Assembly (NCBI GenBank): GCA_017553815.1
Contig: JAFZJT010000193.1
Coordinates: 1 to 7,266 of the forward strand
DNA length: 7,266 bases
Direction: 5' to 3'
Source: Clostridia bacterium
Lineage (GTDB): Bacteria > Bacillota_A > Clostridia > Christensenellales > CAG-138
Of the stretch, positions 1 through 5,695 are shown piece after piece. A model generated the notes under the pieces. That model saw only the letters and a list, made by a program, of their open reading frames with translations. It searched no databases and had not been told where the DNA came from. The first letter of the stretch is position 1; each line of letters opens with the position of its first letter. Made by a program: the position numbers and the translations under genes.

Positions 1-1696
1 CCGCGCCGACAGGGTGGATAGTTTCATCCAGCAGATACCCCTCGGAGGGGCTGATCTCGCGGATCGTCCAGTTATCGCCGCATACATAGTAGTCGGTGGT
101 AAAGCTTCCGTTTGCATCCGTGGTGTAGGTGTCGATCAGCTCATCGCCTCGGTATACCCCATATACCGCGCCTGCAAGTGAAGCATTGCCCTGCGGCGTT
201 CCCGTTTCGCTGTCGCGCTTGTTCACCGTCGCATTCCACTTTTTCAAAACATTGATAAAGGTCTGCTCCGTAACGGCATTCCATTCAATAGCGGTCGTTT
301 GGTCTGCGGGAACAACATAGCGGTTGGGCGTATCCACCTCCTCAAGCACATAGCCGGAGCCGGGCAGTATGCCCGTAAAGTACGCCTTTCCCGTGCTGTC
401 CGTCACGGCATATTCATCAATGGCGATGCCGGAGAAGGAAGTGCCGTAAAGGTGGAAGCGCATACCCTCGACGAAATCATCCTCCGAAGTCTTGATAACC
501 GTAAGATCGCCGCGCTTGAGTACATTGTTGAAGGTAACGGTTGCCGTCTGTCCGCTTACGACGGTAACGGTTTGAGAATTCTGCGGCTCATACTGATCTA
601 ACGCCTGCTCGGTCACGGTGTATGTTCCCGGAACAAGGTCGTCGATCAGGATCGTACCGTCGCTTCCCGTCACTACGGTTTGCTCAATGCCCTCGCCGCT
701 GATCGTGAAGCGAATGCCGGAAACCACGCCGTCCTCCGAGGTCTTTATCAGCTTGACAGCGCCGGTATGGGTTTCCACATTGAGATAGCAGTAAACGGGA
801 TCGGCATTTTCTACGCCCGAAACAACATCCTGCGCGGTATCCGAGCCGTATGCGAGCAGCTTCGCGCCGGATCTTACAAGCGGAATGTTGTTTCTGCTTG
901 CTGTGATCCTGACAGTATGGCTGAAAGCATGAGCCGCCGTAAGTGTCAACGTGTTCCCGGATTTGGAAACGGATACGCTGCTGTCGGAGCTGATGAAGTC
1001 ATACTCGGAAAGAACGCCGTTTTCATCCGTGAAGGAAAGCACATACTGTCCGTCCTGATACTCCATAGCCGTTGCCACAGAATCGGGTGAAGCGGACATG
1101 AAGCTTGGGATGGTGTTATGACGGGTCAAAAGCTCCACGATCTCGTCATATACCGCTCTCGATCCCGCGTTGGGATAGTTTTCGCCGTAGTGAAGCTGGT
1201 AGGCGGTGTCGCTCGTCCGTTCATACGGCGCGACGGTATTTCTGAATCCGACAACAAACTCCCAAAGAAGTGTCTGTGTTGCCATCCACTTTTCGTCATC
1301 GCTGCCGGAGAAATAATCGCTGTTCCCCTGATAGCCATACAGAAGCGCAAGCCCCACGGCTTTTTTCTGACCGGCTGAAAGAGAGTTCCATACCTCCGAG
1401 GAACTCTCATACAGGGTATCTCCCGTATGCAGCGGAACGCCGGGTTCCAGACAGAAGGCGGTGAAGCCGTCCACAAACATTCGGCGTTTAGGTGTTCCGA
1501 CTCCGCCTGCGTGATGGCCGTTGATGACGGCTTCTCCGTTATAGTACATGGGGTTTCCTTCCGCGTCGCAAGCCGGACGGAAGGTGATCGTCACGGCATC
1601 GCCCTCAGCGGCAAACGCCGAGATAGGCACTATGGAAAGCACCGTAAGCGCGGCAAGCATGAGCGCCGCAAGTTTCTTGAATGATCTGAAAATCAT
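1..1696 (-). CDS. Secreted Cys-Gln thioester / CnaB-repeat surface protein (3' end outside window)
   Basis: An uninterrupted frame starts at ATG 1696-1694, with AAGGAGG at 1706-1712, and gives 565 residues before leaving the window. Residues 1-30 form a signal peptide: FRSFKK, then a hydrophobic stretch, with cleavage near AFA-AEG. Residues about 35-300 look like a thioester (TQXA-type) domain, with FCLEP (Cys82) and TQTLLW (Gln141) as the expected pair for an internal Cys-Gln thioester. Three CnaB/SpaA-like beta domains follow. The first (about 311-395) has the isopeptide trio Lys318, Glu363, Asn391. The second (about 396-486) has Lys402, Glu453, Asn482. The third starts near 487 (Lys493, Glu547) and is cut by the edge. 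In this family the thioester can bond covalently to host or partner-cell amines, and the CnaB domains form a stiff stalk. A sortase or membrane anchor would lie beyond the edge and cannot be seen. The position after parA-parB suggests a conjugative-element surface adhesin; that role is inferred. Confidence 0.93.
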   Translation of the reverse strand, partial: MIFRSFKKLAALMLAALTVLSIVPISAFAAEGDAVTITFRPACDAEGNPMYYNGEAVINGHHAGGVGTPKRRMFVDGFTAFCLEPGVPLHTGDTLYESSSEVWNSLSAGQKKAVGLALLYGYQGNSDYFSGSDDEKWMATQTLLWEFVVGFRNTVAPYERTSDTAYQLHYGENYPNAGSRAVYDEIVELLTRHNTIPSFMSASPDSVATAMEYQDGQYVLSFTDENGVLSEYDFISSDSSVSVSKSGNTLTLTAAHAFSHTVRITASRNNIPLVRSGAKLLAYGSDTAQDVVSGVENADPVYCYLNVETHTGAVKLIKTSEDGVVSGIRFTISGEGIEQTVVTGSDGTILIDDLVPGTYTVTEQALDQYEPQNSQTVTVVSGQTATVTFNNVLKRGDLTVIKTSEDDFVEGMRFHLYGTSFSGIAIDEYAVTDSTGKAYFTGILPGSGYVLEEVDTPNRYVVPADQTTAIEWNAVTEQTFINVLKKWNATVNKRDSETGTPQGNASLAGAVYGVYRGDELIDTYTTDANGSFTTDYYVCGDNWTIREISPSEGYLLDETIHPVGA

Positions 1697-1705
1697 GTGT
1701 GTAAT

Positions 1706-1712
1706 CCTCCTT
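1706..1712 (-). promoter_or_regulatory. Ribosome binding site of the surface protein
   Basis: AAGGAGG on the minus strand lies nine bases before the ATG at 1696. It fixes the start at the Met that opens the signal peptide. No good sigma-A promoter was found directly upstream, so the gene may be read from the parA-parB transcript or from a non-consensus promoter. Confidence 0.85.
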
Positions 1713-1719
1713 GAAATGG

Positions 1720-1857
1720 TTACCGGCTGAAAAGAAAGCCGGAAATAAAATGCTCCGCTGTTTCTTTAGCGGAGTTGGTAATAAAAATCTCTTTTTCGGT
1801 TGGTACAGCAGGTATTAAAGGGGGTGAGGTGTGGAGAGGGGGAAGGCGATATGTCAT
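1720..1857 (-). CDS. Possible 45-aa small protein or leader peptide between parB and the surface protein gene
   Basis: A short frame runs from ATG at 1857 to TAA at 1722-1720 and encodes 45 residues. It starts MTYRLPPLHTSPPLIPAVPT, so the N-terminal half is proline-rich. The second half has charged residues and ends in GFLFSR. A GAGGG sequence about 9 bases before the ATG, part of a tandem TTGAGGGC repeat, could serve as a weak Shine-Dalgarno. The frame fills nearly the whole gap between parB and the surface protein and ends just before the latter's ribosome binding site. It overlaps two hairpins, one of them terminator-like, which argues against a plain gene but would suit a leader peptide. 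I do not recognise a family. Confidence 0.35.
   Translation of the reverse strand: MTYRLPPLHTSPPLIPAVPTEKEIFITNSAKETAEHFISGFLFSR
1723..1742 (-). repeat. Hairpin in the 5' leader of the surface protein gene
   Basis: CCGGCT (1723-1728) and AGCCGG (1737-1742) form a perfect 6-bp stem with an 8-base loop. It lies about 10 bases upstream of the surface-protein ribosome binding site. It could affect mRNA stability or translation, but no T-run follows it, so it is not a convincing terminator. Confidence 0.5.
1742..1774 (-). terminator. Terminator-like hairpin downstream of parB
   Basis: On the minus strand CTCCGCT, an 8-base loop and AGCGGAG form a perfect 7-bp stem, followed by CATTTTATTTCC. The stem is short and the T-run is broken, so termination may be partial. 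It could reduce parAB read-through into the surface protein gene. Confidence 0.5.
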
Positions 1858-1873
1858 GCCCTCAAGCCCTCAA
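1858..1873. repeat. Tandem 8-bp repeat GCCCTCAA x2
   Basis: Two adjacent exact copies of GCCCTCAA lie downstream of parB. On the minus strand they read TTGAGGGC twice, just before the ATG of the possible small ORF. They could be a slippage product, a protein-binding site or that ORF's ribosome binding region. Confidence 0.5.
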
Positions 1874-1881
1874 AAGGGTAC

Positions 1882-1903
1882 ACTTTCCCCTTGGTTGGAA
1901 AGT
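1882..1903 (-). repeat. Hairpin immediately after the parB stop codon
   Basis: ACTTTCC (1882-1888) and GGAAAGT (1897-1903) form a perfect 7-bp stem with an 8-base loop, one base past the parB TGA. No clear T-run follows on the minus strand, so it may be an mRNA 3'-end stabiliser rather than a terminator. Confidence 0.45.
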
Positions 1904-1904
1904 T

Positions 1905-2828
1905 TCACCGCTCCATGCTGCGCTGGCGTTTGCGGTAAAGATCCAACGCCTTGATAATGGTATCCTCAATGGTTTTCGCGGGCGTCCCCGGCGAGAAATA
2001 CTTGCTGATACGCTCCCTTGGCATACGGAACTGCTCTTTCTGATTGGGTTTTTCCTCCTGCATGATGGACAGGATCACATCGCTTGACAGCTTGCCCTCC
2101 TCGTAGAACTTTCGGATCTTGATAGCCTGCACATGGGATGGCGTACACTCCTCCAAGCCCATGATTTCAAACAAGGCTTCCTGCTCCTTTTCGGGAAGAT
2201 ACGAAAGCTCCACGGCGGGGCGCATGGCGATTTTGCCCTCGTCCACCATGTCCAGCAGGGGCGGGATAAGGTAGGTTAGGCGGATATAGCGGAATACTTG
2301 ATCTCGGCTCTCACCGGCTTGTTGTCCCACTTTGGATGCCGTATCCAACTTTGTCGCCACTGGCGATAAAGTTAAATCTGTCCTTTGTCCCTGCCGTTTC
2401 ATAGCCTCTAACTTCATTCTATAAGCAAAGGCTTTCTCCGACGGCAGCAGGGTTTCCCGCTGCAAGTTGCTGTCCACCATGATGATAATGGCTTCATCGT
2501 CGGTCAGCTCGCGCACAAGGCATGGCATTGTCTCCATCTGCGCGATTTCGCTTGCCATCTTGCGCCTGTGTCCTGCAACCATTTCATACCCGCCCTCCGG
2601 TTTGGCTCTTACCATTCCGGGGACAAGTACGCCGTACTGCTTGACACTTTCCGCCATTTCCATCATGGCTTCGTCCATACGCACCTTGAACGGGTGGTCG
2701 GGAAAGTCGCTGATCTCCGAGAGCAGAATGTCCACCACGGCTTCACGCTTTGCCTCATCCCGTTCCTTCTGCGTGGTGAAAAGCTCATCTACCGAGGTCA
2801 GAAGACCTGACACGCTGTTTTTCGCCAA
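1905..2828 (-). CDS. parB: ParB/Spo0J-family partition protein of a mobile element
   Basis: This 307-aa DNA-binding CTPase-type partition protein is expected to bind parS-like sites and work with the ParA encoded just upstream. The N-terminal ParB domain covers about residues 33-125. It has PDHPFKVR (43-50), QYGVLVP (64-70), the nucleotide-binding GHRRK motif (86-90) and the DSNLQRETLLPSEKAFAY region (119-136), which is typical of ParB proteins on clostridial conjugative elements. A helix-turn-helix segment (GESRDQVFRYIRL, about 172-184) follows, then a charged C-terminal part with RERISKYFSPGTPAKTI (271-287). Length is normal for the family. The start is TTG at 2828-2826, chosen because AAAGGAGG lies 9 bases upstream and MAKNSVSGLL fits the family N-terminus. 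The gene overlaps parA by 44 bases, pointing to translational coupling. Partition of the element (excised circle) is inferred; a regulatory role is also possible. Confidence 0.93.
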   Translation of the reverse strand: MAKNSVSGLLTSVDELFTTQKERDEAKREAVVDILLSEISDFPDHPFKVRMDEAMMEMAESVKQYGVLVPGMVRAKPEGGYEMVAGHRRKMASEIAQMETMPCLVRELTDDEAIIIMVDSNLQRETLLPSEKAFAYRMKLEAMKRQGQRTDLTLSPVATKLDTASKVGQQAGESRDQVFRYIRLTYLIPPLLDMVDEGKIAMRPAVELSYLPEKEQEALFEIMGLEECTPSHVQAIKIRKFYEEGKLSSDVILSIMQEEKPNQKEQFRMPRERISKYFSPGTPAKTIEDTIIKALDLYRKRQRSMER

Positions 2829-3606
2829 TGTCCAACACCTCCTTTGTCAATCTGCGGTAGGCATCCGCCGCCCGTCCCTTTGGATCGTGGAGAAAGATAC
2901 TCCTGTCCGCCGTGCTGATCTCCGCAAGCCTCACCGTAGAGGGAATGACGGCGTTTAACACGGGAAGGTGCTTACCGAAGTTCGTCCTTACCGTCTGCAC
3001 GATCTCCCTGCGGAACTTGGTTTCATTGCTCATGGTGAGAAATACGCCTCCAACCTTCAGCTTTGGATTGATCTGCCTCTTGATGCTCTGAACGGTTCCA
3101 ATAAGCTCTGTCATATCCTCTGCGGCAAGGTAGTCCGCCTGCACGGGAATCAGCACATAGTCCGATGCGGAAAGTGCGTTGATAACCAGCATACCGAGGG
3201 ACGGGCGGCAATCCAGCAGCACAAAGTCGTAGTCCTGCTTCACAGTGTCAAGGTATTGCCGCAGCACCGTTTCACGGCTCATGACATTCACCAGCCCCAC
3301 TTCAACAGCGGACAGGGAGCGGTTTGCCGGAACGAAGTCGAAGCCCTCGCTGTGGCGCATGATCTCAGGGTGTTCCTTAAAAGCTGTTCCCGCCACAATG
3401 CCGTCCATGACATTTCCGAGGGTATGCGGAAGCTCATGCGGTTTGCGCTGCCCCAGCATCTTGGTCAGATCGCCCTGCGGATCAACATCCACAAGCAAAA
3501 CCTTTTTGCCCTCGGCTGCAAGCCCTGCCCCGATGCAGTAAACGCTGGTGCTTTTGCCTACGCCGCCCTTTTGATTGGCTACGGCAATCACTTTTGTTTT
3601 CGCCAT
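2785..3606 (-). CDS. parA: ParA/Soj-family partition ATPase
   Basis: This is a 273-aa cytoplasmic deviant Walker-type ATPase that partners ParB in DNA segregation. Visible motifs are the deviant Walker A NQKGGVGKST (11-20, signature Lys13), the A' segment LLVDVDPQG (37-45) and the Walker B segment FVLLDCRPSLG (128-138, Asp132). The stretch DYVLIPVQADYLAAEDM (149-165) is also typical of Soj proteins. There is no N-terminal helix-turn-helix extension, so this is the short Soj-like type rather than the P1 ParA type. ATG at 3606 has AAAGGAGG 8 bases upstream. The 3' end overlaps parB by 44 bases, so the pair forms one operon. A palindrome-rich leader lies between parA and the upstream terminator and may carry an operator. 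ParA, ParB and a CnaB surface protein together suggest a Tn1549-like conjugative element. Confidence 0.95.
   Translation of the reverse strand: MAKTKVIAVANQKGGVGKSTSVYCIGAGLAAEGKKVLLVDVDPQGDLTKMLGQRKPHELPHTLGNVMDGIVAGTAFKEHPEIMRHSEGFDFVPANRSLSAVEVGLVNVMSRETVLRQYLDTVKQDYDFVLLDCRPSLGMLVINALSASDYVLIPVQADYLAAEDMTELIGTVQSIKRQINPKLKVGGVFLTMSNETKFRREIVQTVRTNFGKHLPVLNAVIPSTVRLAEISTADRSIFLHDPKGRAADAYRRLTKEVLDIGEKQRVRSSDLGR
2838..2845 (-). promoter_or_regulatory. Ribosome binding site deciding the TTG start of parB
   Basis: AAAGGAGG sits inside the parA coding region, 9 bases before TTG at 2828. No ATG or GTG in the parB frame has a comparable site, so this supports the rare TTG start. Confidence 0.8.
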
Positions 3607-3630
3607 TGGGATTTCCTCCTTTCAAAGATT

Positions 3631-3659
3631 TAGCCGCATGCGGCGAAGGCAAGCGGCTA
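3631..3659. repeat. Palindrome and nested inverted repeats just upstream of parA
   Basis: GCCGCATGCGGC (3633-3644) is a perfect 12-bp palindrome, 11 bases upstream of the parA ribosome binding site. TAGCCGC (3631-3637) can also pair with GCGGCTA (3653-3659), so two alternative hairpins share one arm. The same AGCCGC core recurs in the terminator stem at 3677-3707. This is a candidate ParA/ParB operator or parS-like site, or an RNA switch. No protein-binding evidence exists here. Confidence 0.55.
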
Positions 3660-3671
3660 TGTATGGGTATG

Positions 3672-3707
3672 AAAAAAGCCGCTTACTCCGAAACAGAATA
3701 AGCGGCT
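3672..3707 (-). terminator. Rho-independent terminator of the 49-aa small gene
   Basis: On the minus strand AGCCGCTTA, a 13-base loop and TAAGCGGCT form a perfect 9-bp stem (arms 3677-3685 and 3699-3707) that runs into TTTTTT. It lies 31 bases past the small-gene stop and 65 bases before the parA start. Some read-through, or a separate promoter, must supply parAB. Confidence 0.85.
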
Positions 3708-3738
3708 CTCGTGAGAGGTCGATATGTAATTGTACGCA

Positions 3739-3888
3739 TTATACCTTGCTAATCTTGATGATAAGTTCGTCCACGCAGTCCGTGTGTCTGCCTTCTCGAA
3801 TGAGCTTATTCTTCAGTTCGATAAGGCTGTGGAGGATAACGCGGGTTTCTTCCGTGCTAACGGTAAGGTAGTATTTCAGCTTCTTCAT
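3739..3888 (-). CDS. 49-aa conserved-looking small protein of the element
   Basis: The frame runs from ATG 3888 to TAA 3741-3739, with AAGGAGG 9 bases before the start. The product begins MKKLKYYLTVSTEETRVILH and is charged. It has a likely helix around residues 12-33 (EETRVILHSLIELKNKLIREGR) and a C-terminal segment DELIIKISKV. There is no signal peptide or membrane segment. A well-formed promoter upstream and a strong terminator downstream frame the gene as an independent unit. It lies on the side of parA nearest the presumed element end, where small accessory ORFs are common. The lysine-rich start and small size would suit a nucleic-acid-binding or regulatory protein, but I recognise no defined family and assign no function. 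Confidence 0.75.
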   Translation of the reverse strand: MKKLKYYLTVSTEETRVILHSLIELKNKLIREGRHTDCVDELIIKISKV

Positions 3889-3914
3889 GGATTCTTTCCT
3901 CCTTTTTTGCTTCC

Positions 3915-3943
3915 ATTATATATGTAGAAGCAGGTGTCCGCAA
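3915..3943 (-). promoter_or_regulatory. Sigma-A-like promoter of the 49-aa small gene
   Basis: TTGCGG (3938-3943), 17 bases, then a perfect TATAAT (3915-3920) on the minus strand. The predicted transcript start near 3908 leaves a 5' leader of about 20 bases that holds the ribosome binding site. The -35 box is weak. Confidence 0.6.
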
Positions 3944-4073
3944 ATGTGCGATTGTGAAAAGCGCAAGCCTGTCAAGTTGAACTGTTTTGCAGGCATACGC
4001 GGTTTTTCCTTGTAGTTCAGCCATTTAACTGTATTTCTTGAGCAAAGGTAAGCGTGGGTTTGGTGTGGTTTCT

Positions 4074-4211
4074 TTAACTATGTGAATCCTCCCGCTCCCA
4101 TTTTGAAACCGCCTTGTCGGTAACGCCCATCCTTTCGCCGAGTTCGAGCTGCGTCATTCCCTTTTCCTGCCGTTTGGCGGCGATGAAGCCGCCCATTGTC
4201 AATTCAGTCAT
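4074..4211 (-). pseudogene. Truncated XRE/Cro-CI-family HTH regulator (N-terminal 45 residues)
   Basis: ATG at 4211 with AAGGAGG 10 bases upstream encodes MTELTMGGFIAAKRQEKGMT, followed by QLELGERMGVTDKAVSKWER and then only EDSHS before TAA. This is the classic N-terminal helix-turn-helix of clostridial XRE regulators. In those proteins KAVSKWER is normally followed by a Gly-Leu/Ser-Tyr/Phe-Pro-Asp segment and the rest of the domain, with a longer C-terminal part. Here everything after codon 40 is replaced by unrelated sequence, so the HTH fold itself is incomplete and binding is doubtful. The intact promoter and start show that the loss affected only the 3' side. The breakpoint falls where the sequence changes from chromosomal-looking genes to the parAB element. 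Insertion of the element into this gene is the simplest explanation. A functional short peptide cannot be excluded. Confidence 0.72.
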
Positions 4212-4245
4212 TTGAAGTTTGCCTCCTTGTGATTTGGATGCGCTC

Positions 4246-4275
4246 ATATTAGCATATTCCTCCCGCTTTACTCAA
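4246..4275 (-). promoter_or_regulatory. Promoter of the truncated HTH regulator
   Basis: TTGAGT (4270-4275), 18 bases, then TAATAT (4246-4251) with a TGC extension directly before the -10 box, which is an extended -10 arrangement. It lies about 35 bases upstream of the HTH start. If active, it transcribes leftward into the element. Confidence 0.65.
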
Positions 4276-4329
4276 CCGACCCGAGGTTTATTTCGCTCTA
4301 CCTTTGGTTTACTTGATGGTTTATAAAGT

Positions 4330-4361
4330 TATCGCCGCGCAAAAAGTATCACGCGGCGATA
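4330..4361 (-). terminator. Hairpin downstream of the M28 peptidase gene
   Basis: TATCGCCGCG and CGCGGCGATA form a perfect 10-bp GC-rich stem (arms 4330-4339 and 4352-4361), 16 bases past the peptidase stop codon. The following minus-strand sequence AACTTTATAAACC has only a weak T-run. It probably ends the MATE-peptidase transcript, but termination strength is uncertain. Confidence 0.6.
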
Positions 4362-4376
4362 TAGTTGATTCTATTC

Positions 4377-5648
4377 TCAGTCCTTCTTCTTGAACAGGTA
4401 CTTATCGACCTTGCCCCTGATGGAGTCGGATATCTTCCTCTCGATCGGGAACACGGGGGCGTTTATGACCCTCTTGGAGAATTCAAGCACGTTCTGAAGC
4501 GTGATATCCAGCGCCTCCGCGGACATGAAGCCAAGGCCGAGGTTGTCGCGCCTGTCGTGGATGAACGCGGTGCCGGGTGCGCCGAAGCGGCAGAAGTTGA
4601 TTCCGGGAACGCCGTTATCCGCGAACGGGATGCTGTCGCTCGAATAGATATCGTCCTCAACAGCGGCGGCTCTTCCAAGCTCCTTCATCATGCCGTCCAC
4701 ATAGCTCTTGAGCGCCTCGGTGCCCATGCAGAAGATGAGTTCCTTGCCGAGGATGGGCGCGGCCACGTCCACGTTTATCATGAAGCGGTGCTTGTCGAGC
4801 TCTTCCTTATGCGCCTCAACATATGCCTTGCTGCCGAGAAGTCCCTGCTCCTCCGAGCCGTACCAGTTGAATTTGAGCGTGCGCTTCGGGGGATTGGCCA
4901 TGAAGTAGCGCGCAAGCTCCATGATGATCACAGAGCCGGACATGTTGTCGTACACGCCGGTGGAGAAGTAGACGCTGTCGAAATGCGCGCCGAAGGAAAC
5001 GATCTCATCGGGGAACTCGGTGCCCTTTATCTCGCCGCAAACGTTCCTCGAAATGCCCTGCTTCGATTCGCTCTTCAGGGTGATATGCACCTTCTTGGCG
5101 CCGCTCTTGACTATCTCAAGCGCGTCGATGGCGCGGATGGTCAGTGCAACGGCGGAGCCGTGCTTTTCGGCGTAGGTCTCGCGGATCTTCCTGATCTCAA
5201 GGTCGGTCTTATTTAGGTCATCGTCCACCGCGCCCGAGAATGTGATGATCGCGGCGGGCTTTGCCTTCTGGATGCGCTCATAGGTCTCCATGCCGAACCT
5301 GCCGTTGACGAGGATGGCCTTGCCCTGCACGCCCACAAGGTTTGCTTCGAGCGCGTTTTCAACGTACACGAAGTCGAGATCGAGCCCCTCATCGGGAGTG
5401 GAGTCGGAGCGGATATAGCCCGTTACCTCGTACTCCTTTTCGTATGGAGCGATGACCTTGAAGCTCGCCTTCGATATTTCGCCGGTCGCGGCCTCGAATT
5501 CCTCGATCGCGCAGTCAAGACCGAAGGAAGCGGCTTCCTTTTGAAGCTCCTCGGCGGCGCGCTTCTCCTCAGCGGTGCAGCTTACGCGCACATAACCGAG
5601 CTTTTCCATCAGAGCGAACGCTCTTTTTGCGGATACGATTTCGTTCAT
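4377..5648 (-). CDS. M28-family zinc aminopeptidase with PA-like insert
   Basis: This 423-aa metallopeptidase is expected to remove N-terminal residues from peptides using two zinc ions. The zinc-ligand set of family M28 is present in order: His222 in GAHFDSV, Asp234 in YDNMSGS, Glu267 in GSEEQGLLGS with catalytic Glu266, Asp294 in INVDVA, and His364 in FIHDRRD. Asp224 fits the conserved HxD position. SDSIPFADNGVPGI (337-350) is also typical. Residues about 90-190 resemble a protease-associated (PA) domain inserted before the catalytic core. There is no signal peptide or membrane segment, so the protein is probably cytoplasmic, unlike many secreted M28 enzymes. ATG at 5648 has AAAGGA about 9 bases upstream. 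The gene begins 47 bases after the MATE transporter ends, on the same strand with no terminator between, so co-transcription is likely. Substrate specificity is not readable. Confidence 0.9.
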   Translation of the reverse strand: MNEIVSAKRAFALMEKLGYVRVSCTAEEKRAAEELQKEAASFGLDCAIEEFEAATGEISKASFKVIAPYEKEYEVTGYIRSDSTPDEGLDLDFVYVENALEANLVGVQGKAILVNGRFGMETYERIQKAKPAAIITFSGAVDDDLNKTDLEIRKIRETYAEKHGSAVALTIRAIDALEIVKSGAKKVHITLKSESKQGISRNVCGEIKGTEFPDEIVSFGAHFDSVYFSTGVYDNMSGSVIIMELARYFMANPPKRTLKFNWYGSEEQGLLGSKAYVEAHKEELDKHRFMINVDVAAPILGKELIFCMGTEALKSYVDGMMKELGRAAAVEDDIYSSDSIPFADNGVPGINFCRFGAPGTAFIHDRRDNLGLGFMSAEALDITLQNVLEFSKRVINAPVFPIERKISDSIRGKVDKYLFKKKD

Positions 5649-5695
5649 GTTTTGATTTCCTTTCGGGTATTGGTTTTCAATGTTATTTTACGCTG

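Noticed and set aside
1126..1476. Minus-strand 116-aa open frame
   Set aside because: It is out of frame inside the surface protein, whose thioester motifs lie in the other frame, and it has no ribosome binding site.
2968..3633. Plus-strand 221-aa open frame
   Set aside because: It is antisense to parA, whose motifs are clear, and its translation is His/Cys-rich with no recognisable domain.
3970..3975. TTGACA upstream of the 49-aa gene as its -35 box
   Set aside because: It lies 49 bases from the TATAAT at 3915-3920, far from the required 16-18 bases, and no -10 box is found at the right distance.
3857..4024. Minus-strand 55-aa frame beginning MAELQGKTAYACKT
   Set aside because: It has no Shine-Dalgarno and overlaps both the promoter and the start of the better-supported 49-aa gene.
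4365..5216. Plus-strand 283-aa open frame
   Set aside because: It is antisense to the M28 peptidase, with all zinc ligands on the other strand. Long antisense frames are expected with this codon use.
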